A program made the translations under genes and the position numbers. Of a DNA stretch of 64,000 bases, positions 32,781-41,424 are shown one piece after another. A model generated the notes under the pieces. The model did no database searches. It saw only the letters and a program-made list of their open reading frames with translations, and was not told the origin of the DNA. This stretch comes from Bin16 sp965206315 (GTDB lineage Bacteria; Chloroflexota; Dehalococcoidia; Lucifugimonadales; Australimonadaceae), in NCBI GenBank assembly GCA_965206315.1, contig OZ242210.1, positions 1,736,001 through 1,800,000 of the forward strand, read 5' to 3'. Position 1 is the first letter of the stretch. Each line of letters begins with the position of its first letter.

Positions 32781-33152
32781 TTGGAAGCGCTGGGTCGCCA
32801 CGTTCTGCTGGAGCTTCGCTCCTGTAATCCCGCATTGCTCGATGACCTTCCGTTCCTGGAAGGTATGATGCTGCGCGCCGCAGAAGAGACCGGCGCGACC
32901 GTTATCGGCAAGATCTTCCATCAGTTCAGTCCCCAGGGCGTTACCGGCGTCGTCGCCATCGCCGAATCCCACCTCTGCATCCATACCTGGCCCGAATACG
33001 CTTACGCTGCAGTGGACATCTTCACCTGCGGTGAGAACTTCGATCCCACGGAAGCGGCCAAGCTCATCATCGTCGGCCTCGAATCGGCTGACTCGGAGAT
33101 CACGGAGGTCGCACGCGGCGTCGACATCCTCTCCGTCGCCACCCCCGCCTGA
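32781..33152 (+). CDS. speD: S-adenosylmethionine decarboxylase proenzyme
   Basis: Provides decarboxylated SAM for spermidine synthesis. The 123-residue class 1B proenzyme has the self-cleavage site AESHLCIHTWPEYAYAAVDI: cleavage before Ser63 makes the pyruvoyl group, and FTCG carries the catalytic Cys. It starts with TTG at 32781, after a purine-rich GGAAAGGGGGG. speE follows one base after its stop codon, so the two are one operon and one pathway. Confidence 0.94.
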   Translation: MEALGRHVLLELRSCNPALLDDLPFLEGMMLRAAEETGATVIGKIFHQFSPQGVTGVVAIAESHLCIHTWPEYAYAAVDIFTCGENFDPTEAAKLIIVGLESADSEITEVARGVDILSVATPA

Positions 33153-33153
33153 C

Positions 33154-34083
33154 ATGAACGGACTCTCTCCCCGGACGCTCTGGTACATGGAGTACCTGAC
33201 GCCTGACCTCGTACAGGCATCCAGCGTCCGGGAGGTCATCTACGAAGGCGACACTCCCTATCAGCACGTGCAGGTGCTGGAGACCGGCTCCTTCGGCAGG
33301 ATGCTCGTGCTGGACGGCAAGACGCAGTCTTCCGAGTCTGACGAATGGGTCTACCACGAGGCGCTCGTCCAGCCCGTGATGCTCGCGCACGCGGACCCCC
33401 GCCGCGTCATGGTCGCCGGCGGCGGCGAGGGCGCCACGATCAGGGAGGTGCTGCGCCACGACTCGGTCGAGGAGGTCGTCATGGTCGACCTCGACAAGGC
33501 CGTGGTCGATCTCTGCAAGGAGCATCTCCCCGAGCATCATCGCGGCGCGTTCGACGACCCCCGAGTGACGCTGCTGCACGAGGACGCGCTGGCGTACCTG
33601 GAGCAGCGAGAGACTCCCTTCGACGTCATCGTCATCGACGTGCCGGACCCGTTGGAAGGCGGGCCCGCGTACCTGCTCTTCACGGTGGAGTTCTACGAAC
33701 TGGTGCGGGCGCGGCTCGCGCCGGGCGGGCTGATGGTCGCGCAGTCCGGCCCCACAGGCCCCACGAACGTGCGCGAGGTCTTCACGGCCATCGCCCGGAC
33801 GATGCAGCGCGTGTTCGACCACACGTCCGGCTATCACACGCACATCCCCAGTTTCGGGATGACGTGGGGGTTCATCGCCTGCGGCGGCGCGGATGCGCCG
33901 AACGTTGCAGCGATGAGCGGACCGGAAGTGGACGCGCGCGTGCGTGAGCGCGTCGCGTCGCCGCTGCGCTTCTACGACGGCGAGGCGCACCGGGGGATGT
34001 TCGGCCTGCCGAAGTACGTTCGCGATGCGGTCGCCGCGGAGACGCGCATCATCACGCGGGACAACCCCATCTACGCGGTCTAG
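33154..34083 (+). CDS. speE: Spermidine synthase (polyamine aminopropyltransferase)
   Basis: Transfers the aminopropyl group of decarboxylated SAM to putrescine or a related amine. The N-terminal beta domain (VREVIYEGDTPYQHVQVLET) precedes the Rossmann core with VMVAGGGEGATIREVLRHDS, MVDLDKAVVDLCKEHLP, and DVIVIDVPDP holding the catalytic Asp. At 309 residues the length is normal. ATG 33154 directly follows the speD stop. A good hairpin-type terminator lies at 34140-34163. Confidence 0.94.
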   Translation: MNGLSPRTLWYMEYLTPDLVQASSVREVIYEGDTPYQHVQVLETGSFGRMLVLDGKTQSSESDEWVYHEALVQPVMLAHADPRRVMVAGGGEGATIREVLRHDSVEEVVMVDLDKAVVDLCKEHLPEHHRGAFDDPRVTLLHEDALAYLEQRETPFDVIVIDVPDPLEGGPAYLLFTVEFYELVRARLAPGGLMVAQSGPTGPTNVREVFTAIARTMQRVFDHTSGYHTHIPSFGMTWGFIACGGADAPNVAAMSGPEVDARVRERVASPLRFYDGEAHRGMFGLPKYVRDAVAAETRIITRDNPIYAV

Positions 34084-34139
34084 GACCGTCATTCCCGCGC
34101 AGGCGGGAATCCAGCGCGCGAAGCGCCCTTGGACGCGAG

Positions 34140-34163
34140 AAGGGGCGCATGACGCGCCCCTTT
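34140..34163 (+). terminator. Hairpin terminator after speE
   Basis: AAGGGGCGC (34140-34148), loop ATGAC, and GCGCCCCTT (34154-34162) form a perfect 9-bp stem followed by TTCCTT. Its AAGG start also gives some T-rich signal on the other strand, so it may serve the convergent gene at 34185 as well. Confidence 0.65.
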
Positions 34164-34184
34164 CCTTGCGGGTTGCTGCTCCGG

Positions 34185-34646
34185 TCAGGAAGCGACCGCG
34201 TCCGAGGAGGTCCCACCGGAGTCCTTGTCCCGGGACTTCCAGCCGTGACTCCAGGATCCGCCTCGCTTGCCGTAGTGGCCGCGTCCGAAGCCGAACTTGC
34301 CGTGCGAACGGTCGGGCGCGATCTCGGGCGGGTTCAGGTACCAGTCAAGGTACTCGTCCGCCTGCTCCTGCGTGATCTTGCCTTCCTCGACCATCGCCGC
34401 CAGCTTGTCGCGCAGCCGTTGCTCCCAGGCCGCCTTCCGCTCGGCCTCCAACTCCACCTTCGTTTCCTCAACCGCCGTCTGGACCTGGTCCTCGTCGATG
34501 CCGAGCTTCTCCGCGAGTATCTCTACGAAGCGCGACACCGAAGAAGAGTCGTCGTCCGACTCGCCCTGGGCGAACGCGGTCCCCGCGATGGCTCCGGTCA
34601 GGAGCAGGGCCGCCAAGGCCGGGATGATCAGCCACTTTCTGCGCAT
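34185..34646 (-). CDS. Secreted small protein of the DUF2680/YckD type
   Basis: The 153-residue protein has a clear signal peptide (WLIIPALAALLLTGAIAGTA, cleavage after FAQ). The mature part has a helical segment LAEKLGIDEDQVQTAVEETK and the repeat-like EEGKITQEQADEYLDWYL, text typical of DUF2680 and other secreted proteins with short helix-turn repeats. The C-terminus is rich in Gly, His, Lys and Ser. Function is unknown. It is a single gene, convergent with speE. Confidence 0.75.
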   Translation of the reverse strand: MRRKWLIIPALAALLLTGAIAGTAFAQGESDDDSSSVSRFVEILAEKLGIDEDQVQTAVEETKVELEAERKAAWEQRLRDKLAAMVEEGKITQEQADEYLDWYLNPPEIAPDRSHGKFGFGRGHYGKRGGSWSHGWKSRDKDSGGTSSDAVAS

Positions 34647-34784
34647 GCTGCCGCCTCCTCTAACGCACTACAGGACACTACGCGCCGCGCCGCCGTGCGG
34701 ATTCATGGCGTCGAGCGGGTTCTCCCGAAGCGCGCAGCGCTACGTCGTTGAAGGCGCAGTGTGGCGGGTGCATAGTTGGACTCG

Positions 34785-35294
34785 ATGAACCCCATAGATC
34801 TGCTCATCCTCGTGCTGGTGGTAGGCGGAGGTTTCCTCGGCTGGGTGAACGGGCTCGTCAAGTGGCTGTTCACCTTCCTGGGACTCATCGTGGGCGTCGT
34901 ACTCGCCAGCAGGCTCTACGAGACGCTCGATTGGGCCATCCCGCTGGTCGATAGCGATGGCGTGCGGCAGTTCGTCATATTCATCCTCATCGTCGGCGCC
35001 GCATCGATAGGGGGGTGGATGCTGGGACGCGCGGTCAAGATGACGTTGAGCATCCTGATGCTGGGGTGGGTCGACCGGGGCGCGGGGATGGCGATAGGGC
35101 TGGTCGTCGGCCTGCTTGCCTCAGCGGCGGTTGCCCTGGCAGTGACCTCCATACCGGTGGAGGAGGCGCAGCAGGCGGTCGAGGATTCGCTCCTGGCGGA
35201 CACGCTCCTGGATGCGACGACGCTCCTGCGCGGGCTCATGCCGTCGGAGTTCGACGTGAAGAGTTCGCTGTTCGGCGGCGCCGGCCGCGCATAG
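34785..35294 (+). CDS. CvpA-family membrane protein
   Basis: A 169-residue protein with four predicted membrane helices: LLILVLVVGGGFLGWVNG, LFTFLGLIVGVVLASRL, FVIFILIVGAASIGGWML and MAIGLVVGLLASAAVALAV. The sequence MNPIDLLILVLVVGGGFLGW with G-x-x-x-G spacing is typical of CvpA (colicin V production/purF-linked) proteins. Their role in envelope maintenance is poorly defined. ATG 34785 is chosen over TTG 34776. It stands alone. Confidence 0.83.
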   Translation: MNPIDLLILVLVVGGGFLGWVNGLVKWLFTFLGLIVGVVLASRLYETLDWAIPLVDSDGVRQFVIFILIVGAASIGGWMLGRAVKMTLSILMLGWVDRGAGMAIGLVVGLLASAAVALAVTSIPVEEAQQAVEDSLLADTLLDATTLLRGLMPSEFDVKSSLFGGAGRA

Positions 35295-35392
35295 CCCTTG
35301 TGGCCGGCTTACGGACAGAGGTTGCCGTATGCTCCGCCGCCCTCTTATGATTTGAGAGAGCGAGCCTCTGAACGGACGGCAGGCTCGTTGGG

Positions 35393-35953
35393 GTGGACGC
35401 TCTGAGCGAGGCTGTTCTCATCCTGAACCAGAACTACGAGCCGTTGAACGTCTGCGGCGTGAGGCGGGCGCTGCTCCTTGTCCTGGGGCAGAAAGCGCAG
35501 CCCCTCGAGCTGGGGACCGGCGAGTACCACTCCGTGTCGCAGAACTTCCCCATCCCCTCGGTCATACGCCTGCTGTACATGGTGAAGCGGCCGCTGTTCA
35601 CGCGCCGTCTCTCTCGTCGCGAGGTGTTCTGGCGGGACCAGTTCTCGTGCCAGTACTGCGGCAGGCAGACACGGGAACTGACGCTCGATCACGTCGTGCC
35701 CCGCGTGCTGAACGGCCCGCACACCTGGGAGAACGTCGTGGCGGCTTGTGTGCCGTGCAACCATCGCAAGGCAGGGCGCACGCCCGCACAGGCGAACATG
35801 CGTCTGCTGCGTGAGCCGATGCCGCCCAGGGCGAACCCGTACTACCACCTGATGCATCGGAGCCTGCCCGACGAGTGGAGCATGTACCTGCCGTGGATGG
35901 TGCAGCCGCGGCGCAGCACGGAGAGCGAGTTCGTGGCGCTCGCGGAGGCGTAG
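35393..35953 (+). CDS. HNH endonuclease family protein
   Basis: A 186-residue protein of a widespread HNH family: EAVLILNQNYEPLNVCGVRR, a middle segment IPSVIRLLYMVKRPLFTRR, then the nuclease module CQYCGRQTRELTLDHVVPRV, NVVAACVPCNHRKAGRTPAQ. Both CxxC zinc pairs, the catalytic His of LDHV and the Asn of CNHRK are present. GTG 35393 is the start. Members are usually chromosomal and vertically inherited in Actinobacteria and Chloroflexi, with unknown targets. Confidence 0.88.
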   Translation: MDALSEAVLILNQNYEPLNVCGVRRALLLVLGQKAQPLELGTGEYHSVSQNFPIPSVIRLLYMVKRPLFTRRLSRREVFWRDQFSCQYCGRQTRELTLDHVVPRVLNGPHTWENVVAACVPCNHRKAGRTPAQANMRLLREPMPPRANPYYHLMHRSLPDEWSMYLPWMVQPRRSTESEFVALAEA

Positions 35954-35999
35954 GGACTGCTGCGCTGCTGCGCCGGCCGAGGTGCCCCACTCCGGGTTC

Positions 36000-36037
36000 A
36001 CCCCCATCCTAACCTTCCCCCATCAAGGGGGAAGGGA
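36000..36037. repeat. Dispersed repeat CCCCCATCCTAACCTTCCCC
   Basis: CACCCCCATCCTAACCTTCC, CCCATCAAGGGGGAAGGGAT is a near copy of the units at 28226-28262 and 58192-58232. Its CCTTCCCCC and GGGGGAAGG arms can pair, so it may terminate the two convergent genes around it. Confidence 0.6.
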
Positions 36038-37057
36038 TCAGCCACTCGATTCCACCTTCGTTGCGCGTGCTTCCAGTAGCGGCGCTTCCAGCATGAAGAC
36101 GTCCAGCGCGAGCCGGACGTTGGCGTTGCGCTCCAGCGCCTCGATGGTGCGGGTCACGTTCTGCGCCCACCGGACGACGTCCGCTGGCTGGAGAGCAGCG
36201 GCCTGCCGCTCCAGCACCTCCCGCCAGGAGAGGTTGGTGATGCTCGCCCCGTGCCCCTGCTGGATGAGCATGATGTCCCGCAGCCACCGCAGCCAGAGGA
36301 AGAGCTCCTCCCGGCCCGCGCCGCGATCGCGGTCGATGCGCCGGGCGAGTTCGCCCGCATAGGTGAACCGCTCCTCCAGTCCCCCGTCGATGGCGTCCAC
36401 GATCTGCTCCATCCGCTGATGCACCGACGCGTAGAGCGTGTCGTCTCCCGTCGCGGCGATGGCCCAGCCGATGCAGCCGCGCGAGAGACGGGCGAGCACC
36501 TGCGCCTGCTCCTCGCTCACACTATGCTCCTCCTGCAGGACGTGCGCGACCTCATCCACCGGCAGGGGGCGGAAGTAGAGCGTCTGGCAGCGGGAGCGGA
36601 CGGTCGGCAGCTGGTTGTCCGCGCTGGTTCCCACGAGGATGAGCACCACGTCGTCAGGCGGCTCCTCCAGCACCTTGAGCAGGGCGTTGGCGGCGTCGCG
36701 GGTGAGAGAGTCGGCCTCGGTGATGATGAACACGCGGGTGCGTCCTTCGTAGGGGCGCAGGTGGGCGGAGTTGATGATGTCGCGTACCGCGTCGATGCCG
36801 ATGGACGCCGCGTTCTCGCCGAGGTCGATGAGGCGCACGTCGGCGTGATTGCCCTCGGCGATGCGGACGCAACTCGGGCAGACGCCGCACGGAGGCGCGT
36901 CCGCGTCGCAGTTGAGGGCCTGTGCGAACTGGACGGCGAGGGTTGCCTTCCCCAGGTGCGCGGGGCCGGTGAAGAGGTAGGCGTGGTGGATGCGGCCCTC
37001 CGCCAGTGAGCGCTTCAGGGTCTGGACCGGAAGTTGCTGGCCGTGCAGACGCAGCAT
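36038..37057 (-). CDS. holB: DNA polymerase III subunit delta'
   Basis: Clamp-loader subunit of the replicative polymerase. The 339-residue protein has HHAYLFTGPAHLGKATLAVQ with a P-loop-like GPAHLGK, a zinc module CDADAPPCGVCPSC, the sensor text DAANALLKVLEEPPDDVVLI and the SRC-type motif VRSRCQTLYF. The P-loop keeps its Lys. It overlaps nothing but ends 3 bp before lysA begins downstream on the same strand, so the two may be co-transcribed. In many bacteria holB lies beside tmk, which is absent here. Confidence 0.92.
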   Translation of the reverse strand: MLRLHGQQLPVQTLKRSLAEGRIHHAYLFTGPAHLGKATLAVQFAQALNCDADAPPCGVCPSCVRIAEGNHADVRLIDLGENAASIGIDAVRDIINSAHLRPYEGRTRVFIITEADSLTRDAANALLKVLEEPPDDVVLILVGTSADNQLPTVRSRCQTLYFRPLPVDEVAHVLQEEHSVSEEQAQVLARLSRGCIGWAIAATGDDTLYASVHQRMEQIVDAIDGGLEERFTYAGELARRIDRDRGAGREELFLWLRWLRDIMLIQQGHGASITNLSWREVLERQAAALQPADVVRWAQNVTRTIEALERNANVRLALDVFMLEAPLLEARATKVESSG

Positions 37058-37060
37058 GGG

Positions 37061-38377
37061 TCAGACGACGTCCTGCGCGATGAGGTCCTCGTAGGACTCG
37101 CGGCGTCGCATGAGGGTCGCCGCGCCCTCCGACGCCATGACGATGGCGGGGCGGCCGTTCATGTTGTAGACGCTGGCCATGGACGGGGCATACGCGCCGG
37201 ACGCGGGGATGGCGATGATGTCGTTCGCGTGCACCGGAGCGAGGGACGCGTCGTGGATGAGTACGTCGCCGGACTCGCAGTACTTCCCGGCGATGGTGAC
37301 GGTCTCGGTGGCAGCGTCGTTGGCCCGGTTGGCGAGGGTGGCGATGTAGCGCGAGCCGTAGAGCGCGGGTCGGATGTTGTCGCCCATGCCGCCGTCCACG
37401 GAGACGTAGGTGCGGACGCCCGGCACTTCCTTGATGGCGCCGACGGTGTAGACGGCGACCCCGGCAGGGCCGGCGAGCGAGCGCCCCGGTTCGATGGTCA
37501 GCTCGGGCTGGGGGAGGCCGTTCGCGGCGCAGCCGTCCGTGAGCGCGCCGACGATGGCCTCGGCGTATTCGTCTATCGAGGGCGGTGCGTCGTCCTCGGT
37601 GTAGGCGATGGCGAAGCCGCCGCCGGGGCTGAAGCGGCGCATCTCCAGGCCGTACTCGCCCATGCGGGCCGCGAACCGCAGCACGCGCTCGATCGCCTCG
37701 GTGTACGGCTCGAGTTCGAAGATGGGTGAGCCGAGGTGGAAGTGGATGCCCTGCATGTCCAGGTTGGGCGCGGCCATCACCTGCCGGACCGCCTCCTCGG
37801 CGTCGCCGGTCTCGATGGGGAAGCCGAACTTGCTGTCCAGTACACCCGTGGTGGTGAGGCGATGGGTGTGCGGGTCTATGGAGGGCGAGACGCGGATGAG
37901 GACGGGTTGCCTGCGTCCGACCGCGCCCGCCGCTTCGTCGAGCAGGCGCAGTTCGTGGAAGCTGTCTATCACGAAGGTGCCAACGCCCCAGGCGACTCCT
38001 TGTGCGATCTCCTCGGGCGTCTTGTTGTTGCCGTGGAAGTCCACTGTGGCGAGGTCGACGCCCGCGGCGCGCAGCACGGCAACCTCTCCCCCCGAGACGA
38101 CGTCGAACCCGAGGCCGAGGCCTGTGAGGTAGCGCGCGAGTGGGACGTTGATGAACGCCTTGCAGGCGTAGACGACACGGCTTTCGGCGTAGCGGGAGCG
38201 GAAGGCGTTCAGGAAGCCCTCCGCCTGGTTGCGGAGCGTGGCCTCGTCGAACACGTAGAGCGGCGTGCCGAACTCGCGGGCGAGCGACGTGACGTCGCAG
38301 CCGCCGATCTCCAGGTTGCCGTCGTCGTTGACGGCGGTGGTGATGGGGAAGACTTTCGAGTCGAGAGGGACAGACAT
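37061..38377 (-). CDS. lysA: Diaminopimelate decarboxylase
   Basis: PLP enzyme making lysine from meso-diaminopimelate. The 438-residue type III decarboxylase has the PLP Lys in RVVYACKAFINVPLARYL, the phosphate-binding GGG of SPGGGFAIAY, EPGRSLAGPAG, and the dimer active-site CESGDVL with the catalytic Cys, plus the last Tyr of YVCP-like ASGAYAPSMASVYNMNGRPA. The length is normal. It is the upstream gene of a lysA-holB pair on the minus strand. Confidence 0.94.
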   Translation of the reverse strand: MSVPLDSKVFPITTAVNDDGNLEIGGCDVTSLAREFGTPLYVFDEATLRNQAEGFLNAFRSRYAESRVVYACKAFINVPLARYLTGLGLGFDVVSGGEVAVLRAAGVDLATVDFHGNNKTPEEIAQGVAWGVGTFVIDSFHELRLLDEAAGAVGRRQPVLIRVSPSIDPHTHRLTTTGVLDSKFGFPIETGDAEEAVRQVMAAPNLDMQGIHFHLGSPIFELEPYTEAIERVLRFAARMGEYGLEMRRFSPGGGFAIAYTEDDAPPSIDEYAEAIVGALTDGCAANGLPQPELTIEPGRSLAGPAGVAVYTVGAIKEVPGVRTYVSVDGGMGDNIRPALYGSRYIATLANRANDAATETVTIAGKYCESGDVLIHDASLAPVHANDIIAIPASGAYAPSMASVYNMNGRPAIVMASEGAATLMRRRESYEDLIAQDVV

Positions 38378-38437
38378 GAAGTTCTCCTGTCAGTGATTGC
38401 CGGTTAAGTGTGCCATCTGGGACTCCGGCGCGCCATC

Positions 38438-38590
38438 GGCGGATGCCGGGAGCCCGCGAGCAAGGCGGCATTCAAGGCATCATGGTCACGAGTGAGGAAG
38501 GGGGCGAGGCGGCAACTCGCCGTCTTGCTCGCCAAGGCCGCGGCCTGCTTCCCGGACCAAGGCGGCAAGATGTGGGGCCGGGCGTGCGTG
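38438..38590. repeat. Composite element, GAAGCAGGCC module (inverted) beside lysA
   Basis: TCGCCAAGGCCGCGGCCTGC, TTCCCGG at 38529-38555 is the reverse complement of the module at 11544-11570 and 61322-61350. Short internal repeats (CAAGGCGGCAA, GGCGGCAACTCGCC, AAGGCGGCAAG) surround it. No gene was seen from 38378 to 38728. Confidence 0.65.
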
Positions 38591-38599
38591 TAACTGTTC

Positions 38600-38728
38600 G
38601 TGCCATAGACCCCATCGATAGCCTGGTGGCCGGGCCACAAGCGCGGTCTACGGGTGCAATCAGTGCGACGGTCATGCAACCAGCGTACGGGGCCAGAGTG
38701 CGACCGCGAAAGGGGCGGGTGTCAGTGG
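38600..38728. repeat. Composite element, CTATAG module, core and GTGTCA end
   Basis: CCATAGACCCCATCGATAGC, then GGCCGGGCCACAAGCGCGG, TCTACGGG; core GACGGTCATGCAACCAGCGT (38667-38686); end GTGCGACCGCGAAAGGGGCG, GGTGTCAGTGG. The end touches the stop codon (38729) of the minus-strand methyltransferase gene, as the element at 11366 touches the stop of the endonuclease gene. Confidence 0.8.
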
Positions 38729-39547
38729 TCAATCTTCGTGGCGACGGCCGATGGCGGCATATATCCGGTGCGGCACGGGGAGCGGATTGTCCGGGAACCG
38801 CTCGGCGAGCATGTCGGCGTGAGTCCGGTCGAACGCTGCCACCTTATCGGGCGTGAGGGTCGCTCCGATACCAGCACTCGCCCTGATCCTTCCCCGCCAG
38901 GCTTCGTGCGTGTACGGGATGTCGATGTCGTACTCGAAACTGCGGACGTTGGAGAACCCTGCGAGCCGGAGGTCGTCCAGCCATCCGGGGTGTTGTCCTG
39001 TCCCTCCGTAGAGCGTCCAGCCCGGGTTGGCCTGCCGAATCAACTGCTCGGTGGCCTCCGGCACGCTTCCCGGCATCGGGAGCCAGTCCAGCGACGTGAT
39101 CACGATATGGCCGCCCGGCGCCAGCAGCCGGTGCGCCTCTCTCGCAGCCAGTTCCGCTTCGAACCACCACCAGCACTGCGCAGCGATCACGAGGTCGAAG
39201 GACTCCGAGGGCAGTCCGGTGGCCTCGGCGGTCGTATGCACGTACCCCACCTGCACGCCGGCCGTCTTATCGAGGTTCCGGGCTTGGCTCGTGAGCGCAT
39301 CCGACGGGTCGACGCCGATCACGCTGGCCGCGTCGCGGACGGCGAGCGTCCGGGCTACCGAACCCGTTCCGGTGCCGAGGTCGACGGCGCGGGCTCCCTG
39401 GATGGGAACGCTATGCTCTTCAAGCAGGTCGAAGAAGCTGTCGGGGAAGCCTGCGCGGTACGTGGCGTAATCGGCAGCCGTCTGGCCGAAGTCGACACCC
39501 CGCATCTCGCGGGCCCGGCTGGTGGGGTCGGGATTATGGTGGGTCAC
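38729..39547 (-). CDS. SAM-dependent methyltransferase (class I, small-molecule type)
   Basis: A protein of about 272 residues. After the short start, YATYRAGFPDSFFDLLEEHS leads to motif I ARAVDLGTGTGSVARTLAVR, motif II VIGVDPSDAL, and the UbiE-type text LPSESFDLVIAAQCWWWFE and LLAPGGHIVI. The protein resembles Trm9/YcgJ-like methyltransferases with unknown acceptors. GTG 39547, four bases after the upstream stop, is the likely start; ATG 39505 is an alternative. It is second in a two-gene operon after the decarboxylase-fold gene. Confidence 0.85.
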   Translation of the reverse strand: MTHHNPDPTSRAREMRGVDFGQTAADYATYRAGFPDSFFDLLEEHSVPIQGARAVDLGTGTGSVARTLAVRDAASVIGVDPSDALTSQARNLDKTAGVQVGYVHTTAEATGLPSESFDLVIAAQCWWWFEAELAAREAHRLLAPGGHIVITSLDWLPMPGSVPEATEQLIRQANPGWTLYGGTGQHPGWLDDLRLAGFSNVRSFEYDIDIPYTHEAWRGRIRASAGIGATLTPDKVAAFDRTHADMLAERFPDNPLPVPHRIYAAIGRRHED

Positions 39548-39551
39548 GTCC

Positions 39552-40100
39552 TCAGACGGGGAGCTGGTCGGCGTCCGGGGCGGCAACGACGCCGAACGTG
39601 GTGTTGATCGCCGAGATGTACTGGTACTGGCCGACGGTGGCAGCGAGCTCGACGAGCCATCGGACGCCCTTGCGGCCCACCAGCGCGTCGAAGAGGTCTT
39701 GCTCGACCTTGTTGTTCTGCAGGAGTTGCCGTACGAACTCGATGATGTCGCGCTCGTCCTCTTCGAGGCCACTGGTGTCCTGCCTGTGCCTGACGGCTTC
39801 GATGGCCTCTTCCCGCATGCCGGCAGCGCGTCCGGCTCTCACGTGCGCGGCCCACTCGTAGGTCGCGTCCTTCTCCCTGGCGACGGCGATGATGGCCAGT
39901 TCGCGCTCGACCGGGCTGAGGGTCGAGCCCAGCCTGACCTGCGCGCCGGCCTCCATGACTTTCCGGGCGAGGCCGGGGCTGTGCATGAGGACGGCGAAAG
40001 GCCCTCGCACCCCGTGAAGCGTTTCGACGATCGCGTCGAACTCAGCGTGCCGGTCTTCGGGGACCTGGGCCTTGTCGGTGATCATCTCGATGCGTGGCAT
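39552..40100 (-). CDS. Carboxymuconolactone decarboxylase/AhpD-fold protein
   Basis: A 182-residue all-helical protein. LHGVRGPFAVLMHSPGLARK, SPVERELAIIAVAREKDATY and EWAAHVRAGRAAGMREEAIE are the conserved CMD blocks. The CxxC of AhpD peroxidase reductases is absent (EWAAH stands in its place), so a redox role is unlikely; the His is kept. ATG 40100 has AGGAG five bases before it. It leads the methyltransferase gene. Such proteins occur in catabolic clusters, with unknown substrates. Confidence 0.86.
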   Translation of the reverse strand: MPRIEMITDKAQVPEDRHAEFDAIVETLHGVRGPFAVLMHSPGLARKVMEAGAQVRLGSTLSPVERELAIIAVAREKDATYEWAAHVRAGRAAGMREEAIEAVRHRQDTSGLEEDERDIIEFVRQLLQNNKVEQDLFDALVGRKGVRWLVELAATVGQYQYISAINTTFGVVAAPDADQLPV

Positions 40101-40182
40101 GACTTCTCCTGGCGGCATCAACGCCCGGTCCGCTCGGGAGCATTTTCTCCGGCTATTGTACTGCCCCACACCACGCCACGGT

Positions 40183-40235
40183 TCACCCTCACCCGCCGCT
40201 GTGCGGCGACCTCTCCCAAGGGGAGAGGTAGGGAA
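40183..40235. repeat. Dispersed CCCTCACCCGCCGC repeat
   Basis: CACCCTCACCCGCCGCTGTG, CGGCGACCTCTCCCAAGGGG, AGAGGTAGGG, an imperfect palindrome (GCCGCTGTGCGGC and CTCTCCCAAGGGGAGAG). It matches units near 4800, 23800 and 61530. It lies between divergent genes and has no coding role. Confidence 0.6.
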
Positions 40236-40338
40236 CAGCCCGAGAGATTTCTCGGCTGCACTCGAAATGACATGGGCAGGCGCACGGCCCGGTGCGTTGC
40301 GCTAGAATCCCGCCATCCGGAGTACGGAGGGAGGACGT

Positions 40339-41397
40339 ATGAAGGCAGCGGTGTTGCAGGGCGCCGACCAGGACCTCGTGATCGAGGACTTCGAGTCGCC
40401 CGACGTTGGCGACGACGACGTGCTGATGGAAGTGACGGCGTGCGGCGTCTGCCACACGGACCTGAAGGTGCAGGACGGCTCAATACCGACGTCGTTGCCC
40501 GCGGTGCTGGGGCACGAGGTTTCCGGGGTCGTCGTGGGCGCGGGCAAGAACCAGCGCGAGCACTTCAACGACGGCGACAACGTGACGGTGGGGATGCGCT
40601 TCCGCTGCGGACGGTGCGAGTACTGCATGACCGGGCTGTCGAACCTCTGCCAGCAGATGCCGCTCGGCTCGCCCTACCGCAGGGCGAGCGGCGAGACCGT
40701 GACGCGCTGGAACGTCGGCGGCTTCACACAGCTGCTGTCGGTGCCGGCGTACATGGTTTTCCACCTGCCGGACGGCGTGGGGCTGGAGGAGTCGTGCATC
40801 GTCGGATGCCGGGTGACGACGGCATACAACGCGGTGAAGAACGGCGCGCACCTCGCTCCCGGGGAGTCGGCGATGGTCATCGGCTGCGGCGGCGTCGGAC
40901 TGAACATCATCCAGATGCTGCGGCTGTTCGGGGCGTACCCCATCGTCGCGGTGGACGTGGTCGGCAGCAAGCTGGAGGCGGCGCTCTCCTACGGCGCGAC
41001 CCACATCGTGAACGCGACCTCCGACGACCCGGTCGAAGCGACGAAGGAGATCACGAAGGGCGGCGCGCGGAAGACGTTCGAGGCGATCGGCAACCCGGTG
41101 ACCGCGGACCAGATCGTGCGGGCGACGCGGCCCACGGGCACGGCCACCATCGTTGGGGCGATGCCTCCGGGCCCCATCACCATCAACGACTCGCGCTTCC
41201 CGTTCAAGGAGATCAAGGTGACAGGCGTGGCGATGCGCAGGACGAGCGACGTGACGGAGGTGCTCGACCTCGTCTCGCAGGGGCGCATCGAGCTCGGCTC
41301 GTTCATCACGAAGCGCTACGGGTTCGAGCAGATCAACGAAGCCATCGAGGACGTACACCACGGCAACGTGCTGATGGGCATCACGCTCTGGAACTAG
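40339..41397 (+). CDS. Zinc-dependent alcohol dehydrogenase
   Basis: Medium-chain dehydrogenase/reductase oxidising an alcohol with NAD(P). The catalytic zinc ligands are in TACGVCHTDLK and LGHEVSGVV, and the structural zinc ligands are in CGRCEYCMTGLSNLC (four Cys). The Rossmann motif is VIGCGGVGLNIIQML, followed by AVDVVGSKLEAA with an Asp favouring NAD. The 352-residue length is standard. It starts ATG 40339 after GGAGGGAGGACGT. The DUF427 gene follows after 27 bp with a strong ribosome site and is probably in the same operon. Confidence 0.93.
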   Translation: MKAAVLQGADQDLVIEDFESPDVGDDDVLMEVTACGVCHTDLKVQDGSIPTSLPAVLGHEVSGVVVGAGKNQREHFNDGDNVTVGMRFRCGRCEYCMTGLSNLCQQMPLGSPYRRASGETVTRWNVGGFTQLLSVPAYMVFHLPDGVGLEESCIVGCRVTTAYNAVKNGAHLAPGESAMVIGCGGVGLNIIQMLRLFGAYPIVAVDVVGSKLEAALSYGATHIVNATSDDPVEATKEITKGGARKTFEAIGNPVTADQIVRATRPTGTATIVGAMPPGPITINDSRFPFKEIKVTGVAMRRTSDVTEVLDLVSQGRIELGSFITKRYGFEQINEAIEDVHHGNVLMGITLWN

Positions 41398-41424
41398 GGG
41401 CGTGGGCGGCGAAAGGAGGACGGC

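Noticed and set aside
34776..34784. TTG start for the CvpA-like gene
   Set aside because: The ATG three codons later gives the typical family N-terminus directly at the first membrane helix.
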